A DNA stretch of 14,911 bases, from positions 1-14,911 of the forward strand of contig DASUZB010000278.1 in NCBI GenBank assembly GCA_036377075.1, written 5' to 3'. Made by a program: the position numbers and the translations under genes. The notes beneath the pieces are model-generated. The model made no database searches, was not told the DNA's origin, and was given only the letters and a program-made list of their open reading frames with translations. The DNA comes from DASUZB01 sp036377075 (GTDB lineage: Bacteria > Actinomycetota > CALGFH01). Of this stretch, positions 11,831-14,911 are shown piece by piece. The first letter of the stretch is position 1. Every line of letters starts with the position of its first letter.

Positions 11831-13765
11831 CTACCCGGCGATCCCCGCCGGGTGGCGCTCGGCCGGGACCTCGCCGGCCGGAGCCGGCTCGGCGTCCCCG
11901 GCGTGGCGCTCCCGGTGCTGGTTGTGCGCCTGCTCGGCGGGGGTGACCCGCAGCACCTCCTCGAGGGTGGTGACGCCGGCGAGCGCCTTGGCCAGCCCGT
12001 CGGCGCGCATGCTGCGCATGCCCCCGGCGATCGCCTCGTCGCGCAGGGCGCTCTCGGGGGCGCGCGCGACCACCAGCTCGCGCAGGTTCCTGGTGACCGT
12101 CAGGACCTGGAACAGCCCGATGCGCCCCTGGTAGCCGGTCTGCGAGCAGCTCCCGCAGCCGGGGCCGCGGACCAGCTTGCTGGTGTCGACCGTGCTCGGG
12201 TCGAGCCCGAGCAGCTCGAGCGAGCGCGGGTTGGCCTCCACCGGCTCGGCGCAGCGCTGGCACGGCACCCGGGCCAGGCGCTGGGCCACCACCAGGGTGA
12301 GCGACGAGGTGATCAGGTAGGGCTCGACGCCCATGTCGAGCAGCCGGCCGACCGCCGACGGCGCGTCGTTGGTGTGCAGCGTCGACATGACCAGGTGCCC
12401 GGTCATCGAGGCCTGCATCGCGATCGAGGCGGTCTCCGGGTCGCGGATCTCGCCGACCATCACCACGTCGGGGTCCTGGCGCAGGATGGTGCGCAGCCCG
12501 CCGGCGAAGGTCAGCCCGGCACGCTCGTTGATCTGCGTCTGGTTGACCCCGGCGATCTCGCCCTCGACCGGGTCCTCCAGGGTGACCACGTTGATCGCCG
12601 GGTCGATGCGCAGGGCGAGGGCCGCGTACAGGGTCGAGGTCTTGCCCGACCCGGTCGGCCCGGTGATCAGCACCAGCCCCTGCGGCTCGTTGATCGCCCC
12701 CTCGAGCTTGGCCCGGTCGGTGTCGTCCAGGCCGACGTCGGCCAGCGACTTGGCCTTCTCGCCCTCCTTGCGCAGCAGCCGGATGACCACCGTCTCGCCG
12801 TGCATGGTCGGCATGCACGACACCCGGGTGTCGGCCTCCTGGCCCTCGTGGCGGATCTTGCCGCGGCCGTCCTGGGGCCTGCGGCGCTCGGCGATGTCCA
12901 TCCCCGAGAGGATCTTGATGCGCGAGATCAGCGCGCCCTGGATCGCCTTGGGCACCACCGTGACCTCGCGCAGCAGGCCGTCGATGCGGAAGCGGACGCC
13001 GACGTCCCTGGGGCGCGGCTCGATGTGGACGTCGGAGGCACGGCTGTAGAGCGCCTCGCCCATGATCGCGTTGACCAGCTTGACCACGGGCGCGTCCTCG
13101 ACCCCGACGCCACCTTCGCCCTCGTCCTCGCCGAGGTCCTCGAGGACCTCGATCCCCTGGACCTCCTTGAGGGCGCCGATGGCGCTGGCGGCCGCCTCGC
13201 CGGCCGCGCCGGACCCGCCGTAGTGCCGGTTGACCGCCTCGCGCAGGTCGGACGCGGTGGCCACGGTCGCCCGGATCTGGGCGATTCCGGTCGCCATGCG
13301 GATGTCGTCCATGGCCAGCACGTTGGTCGGGTCGCTCATCGCCACGGTGAGCACGTCGTGGGCGAGCGCGACCGGCACCACCTGCAGGCGCGTCGCGACG
13401 TGGCGGGGCAGCGCCCTGATGGCGGCCTCGGGGGTGGGCATGCTGGCCAGGTCGACGAAGGGCAGGCGCAGCTGGTCGGAGAGGGCGCGGGCGATCTCGA
13501 TCTCGTCGGCGAAGCCCAGCTCGGTGATGACCTCGCCGAGCCGGCGCCGTTCGCCCTTGTCCTCCCGTTGCGCCCGCAGCGCCTGCTCGAGCTGGTCGCG
13601 GTTGATCACGCCGCCGTCGACCAGCACCTCGCCGAGCCGGCGCCTGGCCGGCGCACCCGCCGCGGGGCTGCCGTCCGGGCGTTCGCCCGCCCAGCGTTGC
13701 GCCGCGATCGCCACCGCCTCCCGTTTTCGTCGACTACGGGCTTGTATCGGCACCCCGGCCCGCAT
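11831..13765 (-). CDS. GspE/PilB-family secretion or type IV pilus assembly ATPase
   Basis: A 644-residue cytoplasmic ATPase from ATG 13765. GTG 13714 has GGGAGG only 2 bases upstream, and an extension to 13837 would overlap the divergent gene, so the start is uncertain. The N-terminal GspE/MshEN-type region shows RRRLGEVLVDGGVI and LGEVITELGFADEIEIARALSDQLRLPFVDL. The ATPase core has SRASDVHIEP, Walker A GPTGSGKT (369-376), the Asp box with TLEDPVE, Walker B region LRQDPDVVMVGEIRD (about 428-442) and the His box TGHLVMSTLHTNDA (455-468). A zinc-binding tetracysteine C-x2-C...C-x2-C (502, 505, 537, 540) is intact. The last 35 residues are polar and probably disordered. It should power pilin or pseudopilin assembly, but no pilT, pilC, pilin or prepilin peptidase gene is present here, so type IV pilus and type II-like secretion cannot be separated. 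Confidence 0.93.
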   Translation of the reverse strand: MRAGVPIQARSRRKREAVAIAAQRWAGERPDGSPAAGAPARRRLGEVLVDGGVINRDQLEQALRAQREDKGERRRLGEVITELGFADEIEIARALSDQLRLPFVDLASMPTPEAAIRALPRHVATRLQVVPVALAHDVLTVAMSDPTNVLAMDDIRMATGIAQIRATVATASDLREAVNRHYGGSGAAGEAAASAIGALKEVQGIEVLEDLGEDEGEGGVGVEDAPVVKLVNAIMGEALYSRASDVHIEPRPRDVGVRFRIDGLLREVTVVPKAIQGALISRIKILSGMDIAERRRPQDGRGKIRHEGQEADTRVSCMPTMHGETVVIRLLRKEGEKAKSLADVGLDDTDRAKLEGAINEPQGLVLITGPTGSGKTSTLYAALALRIDPAINVVTLEDPVEGEIAGVNQTQINERAGLTFAGGLRTILRQDPDVVMVGEIRDPETASIAMQASMTGHLVMSTLHTNDAPSAVGRLLDMGVEPYLITSSLTLVVAQRLARVPCQRCAEPVEANPRSLELLGLDPSTVDTSKLVRGPGCGSCSQTGYQGRIGLFQVLTVTRNLRELVVARAPESALRDEAIAGGMRSMRADGLAKALAGVTTLEEVLRVTPAEQAHNQHRERHAGDAEPAPAGEVPAERHPAGIAG

Positions 13766-13781
13766 GTTGACCGCAGGCGGG

Positions 13782-13787
13782 TAGGGT
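13782..13787 (+). promoter_or_regulatory. Possible -10 box (TAGGGT) for the LLM oxidoreductase gene
   Basis: TAGGGT fits the actinobacterial TANNNT -10 consensus and lies 31 bases before ATG 13819. TTGACC at 13767-13772 is too close (9-base gap) to be its -35. If transcription starts about 7 bases downstream, the RNA would begin at or next to ATG 13795, giving a 24-base leader before the main start. Evidence is sequence resemblance only. Confidence 0.35.
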
Positions 13788-13807
13788 GCTCGAGATGCGA
13801 TGACGGC

Positions 13808-13814
13808 GAGGAGG
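13808..13814 (+). promoter_or_regulatory. Strong Shine-Dalgarno GAGGAGG deciding the LLM gene start
   Basis: GAGGAGG with a 4-base spacer to ATG 13819 supports that start. It is a canonical purine-mix site, unlike the pure G tracts before the polysaccharide genes. Confidence 0.7.
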
Positions 13815-13818
13815 CGCG

Positions 13819-14829
13819 ATGAAGCTTGGACTGGCACTGCCGCACTACGACTTCTCGTTCCCGGACGGGCGGCCGGCGAGCTTCGAGGCGGTGGCCGGCT
13901 ACGCCGAGCGGGCGGACCGCGACGGCTGGCACGAGCTGTGGGTCTCCGACCACTTCTGGCTGTCGCTGAGCCGCTACGGCGGCCCGGATGGCCGCCTTGG
14001 AACCCCCGAGTGCCTCACCCTGCTGGCCGCCCTGGCGCCGAGGACCACGCGGGCGCGGCTCGGCACCCTGGTCCTCGCGGCCGGCTTCCGGGCGCCGGCG
14101 CTGCTGGCCAAGATGGTCGCCACCATCGACCAGGTCAGTGGCGGGCGCCTCGACGTCGGGCTCGGAGCCGGCTGGAACGAGGCGGAGTTCACCGAGAACG
14201 GGCTCCCCTTCCCGCGGCCCGGCGAGCGGCTGGCGGTCCTCGAGGAGACCATCGGGGTGCTGCGGGGCCTGCTGGCGGAGCCGCCCGCGGCGTTCGCCGG
14301 CCGCCACTTCCGCACCGAGGCGGCGCCGCTGCTGCCCGGGCCGGTGCAGCGCCCGCGGCCGCCGCTGTGGGTCGGCGGTCGCGGCGACCGGCTGCTCGGG
14401 CTCGTCGCCCGCGCCGCCGACGGCTGGAACGTGGTCTGGACGGTCCCACCCGAGTACTACCAGCAGCGCCTCGAGGTGCTGCGGGCCGCCTGCGCCGCCG
14501 CCGACCGGCCGTTCGAGGAGGTGCGCCGCTCCGTCGGCCTCACCACCCTGATCGGCAGGGACGCCGACGACCTGGTGGCGCGCTGGCGGCGGCTGCAGGC
14601 GTGGCAGCCGGGCGGCGCCCTCCAAGGGGTCGAGCTGCGCCAGTGGGCCGAGGGCCGCCTGGTCGGCACGGCCGACGAGGTGGTCGCCCAGCTCCGCGAC
14701 TGGGCAGGCAGGGGCGTCGAGCAGGTGATTTGCGCCTTCTCCGCGGCCCCGTTCGCGGTGTTCGAGGACGAGCAGCTCGACCTCGCCGCCGAGCTGGTCC
14801 TGCCCCAGCTCGCCGCCGGGGTCGCGTAG
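13819..14829 (+). CDS. LLM-class (luciferase-like) oxidoreductase, probably F420-dependent
   Basis: A 336-residue TIM-barrel flavin/deazaflavin oxidoreductase of the bacterial luciferase-like family. Seen in order: MKLGLALPHYDF at the first strand, YAERADRDGWHELWVSDHFW (about 31-50), TLLAALAPRTTRARLGTLVLAAGFRAPALLAKMVATIDQVSGGRLDVGLGAGWNEAEF in outline (about 72-129), which is the characteristic cofactor-binding block, then PGERLAVLEETIGVLRGL, RPPLWVGGRGDRLLGLVARAADGWN (about 176-200) and a closing GTADEVVAQLRDWAGRGVEQVI helix. The GxxxG-rich central block and overall length match F420-dependent members common in actinobacteria; an FMN-dependent role is not excluded. Substrate is unknown. It is transcribed divergently from the ATPase with 53 bases between the starts chosen here, and followed after 9 bases by another gene. 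No link to polysaccharide synthesis is apparent. Confidence 0.9.
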   Translation: MKLGLALPHYDFSFPDGRPASFEAVAGYAERADRDGWHELWVSDHFWLSLSRYGGPDGRLGTPECLTLLAALAPRTTRARLGTLVLAAGFRAPALLAKMVATIDQVSGGRLDVGLGAGWNEAEFTENGLPFPRPGERLAVLEETIGVLRGLLAEPPAAFAGRHFRTEAAPLLPGPVQRPRPPLWVGGRGDRLLGLVARAADGWNVVWTVPPEYYQQRLEVLRAACAAADRPFEEVRRSVGLTTLIGRDADDLVARWRRLQAWQPGGALQGVELRQWAEGRLVGTADEVVAQLRDWAGRGVEQVICAFSAAPFAVFEDEQLDLAAELVLPQLAAGVA

Positions 14830-14832
14830 CCT
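14827..14832 (+). promoter_or_regulatory. Possible -10 box for a leaderless transcript
   Basis: TAGCCT (TANNNT type) overlaps the stop codon of the LLM gene and is followed by exactly 6 bases and then ATG 14839. This spacing is typical of leaderless actinobacterial mRNAs, and no Shine-Dalgarno is visible in between. No -35 was assigned. Confidence 0.4.
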
Positions 14833-14838
14833 GGCGGT

Positions 14839-14911
14839 ATGGAGCAACCAAGCCCGAGCCCCGAGGACGCCTGCCTGAGGGTGCTGGCCGACGCCGGCGG
14901 CGAGGCGCTGC
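14839..14911 (+). CDS. Start of an unidentified gene, truncated by the right edge
   Basis: ATG 14839 opens a frame of 24 codons to the window end: MEQPSPSPEDACLRVLADAG followed by GEAL. The codons are mostly G/C-ending, as in neighbouring genes, and the segment DACLRVLADAG looks like the first helix of a small domain, perhaps a winged helix or an enzyme N-terminus, but it is too short to assign. It starts 9 bases after the LLM gene. Confidence 0.5.
   Translation, partial: MEQPSPSPEDACLRVLADAGGEAL

Noticed and set aside
11852..13822. Plus-strand 656-codon frame opposite the ATPase
   Set aside because: Shadow frame; the minus strand has all PilB/GspE motifs.
13606..14847. Minus-strand 413-codon frame opposite the LLM gene
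   Set aside because: Low-complexity shadow; the plus strand encodes an intact LLM oxidoreductase with a strong ribosome site.
1..14911. CRISPR array, insertion sequence, tRNA, attachment site or phage genes
   Set aside because: No regularly spaced repeats, transposase or integrase motifs, terminal repeats or cloverleaf-like sequence were seen on either strand.

Overview
The window is very GC-rich (roughly 70-75 % by eye). Real genes have almost only G or C in third codon positions. It looks like an actinobacterium or a similar high-GC lineage: there is an F420-type luciferase-like oxidoreductase, GTG starts are frequent, and at least one start looks leaderless behind a TANNNT box. There is no rRNA or marker gene, so this placement is inference. 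I saw no tRNA, rRNA, IS element or CRISPR array.

Most of the window (about 1-11,830) is a Wzx/Wzy-type exopolysaccharide or surface-polysaccharide locus built from several short transcription units in alternating orientation. From the left: the 3' end of a membrane-protein gene (possibly a chain-length/co-polymerase protein) and a PAP2 lipid phosphatase (+); a secreted parallel beta-helix protein (-); an O-antigen-polymerase/ligase-like protein and a translationally coupled flippase (+); a GT2 glycosyltransferase followed by a protein with two copies of an uncharacterised Cys/His domain (-); a 547-base divergent intergenic region rich in inverted repeats; then an initiating polyprenyl-phosphate sugar-phosphotransferase (WbaP/WcaJ class), an RmlC-type sugar epimerase and a DUF2172/DUF4910 aminopeptidase-like protein (+).

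The expected route is as follows. The phosphotransferase loads the first sugar phosphate on undecaprenyl phosphate. The GT2 enzyme, with others outside the window, extends it. The flippase exports the lipid-linked unit and the Wzy-like protein polymerises it. The PAP2 protein may recycle the lipid carrier. The beta-helix protein may trim or modify the product outside the cell.

From 11,831 on, the content changes: a PilB/GspE-type secretion ATPase (-), an F420-type LLM oxidoreductase (+), and the first 24 codons of another gene running off the right edge.

The least explained items are the duplicated Cys/His-domain protein (5769-6794) and the long leader before the phosphotransferase gene. That leader has four alternating complementary segments, a second competing hairpin, an Arg-rich small ORF and repeated G6-7 tracts. 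G6-7 tracts also sit 8-10 bases before the starts of five polysaccharide genes on both strands.
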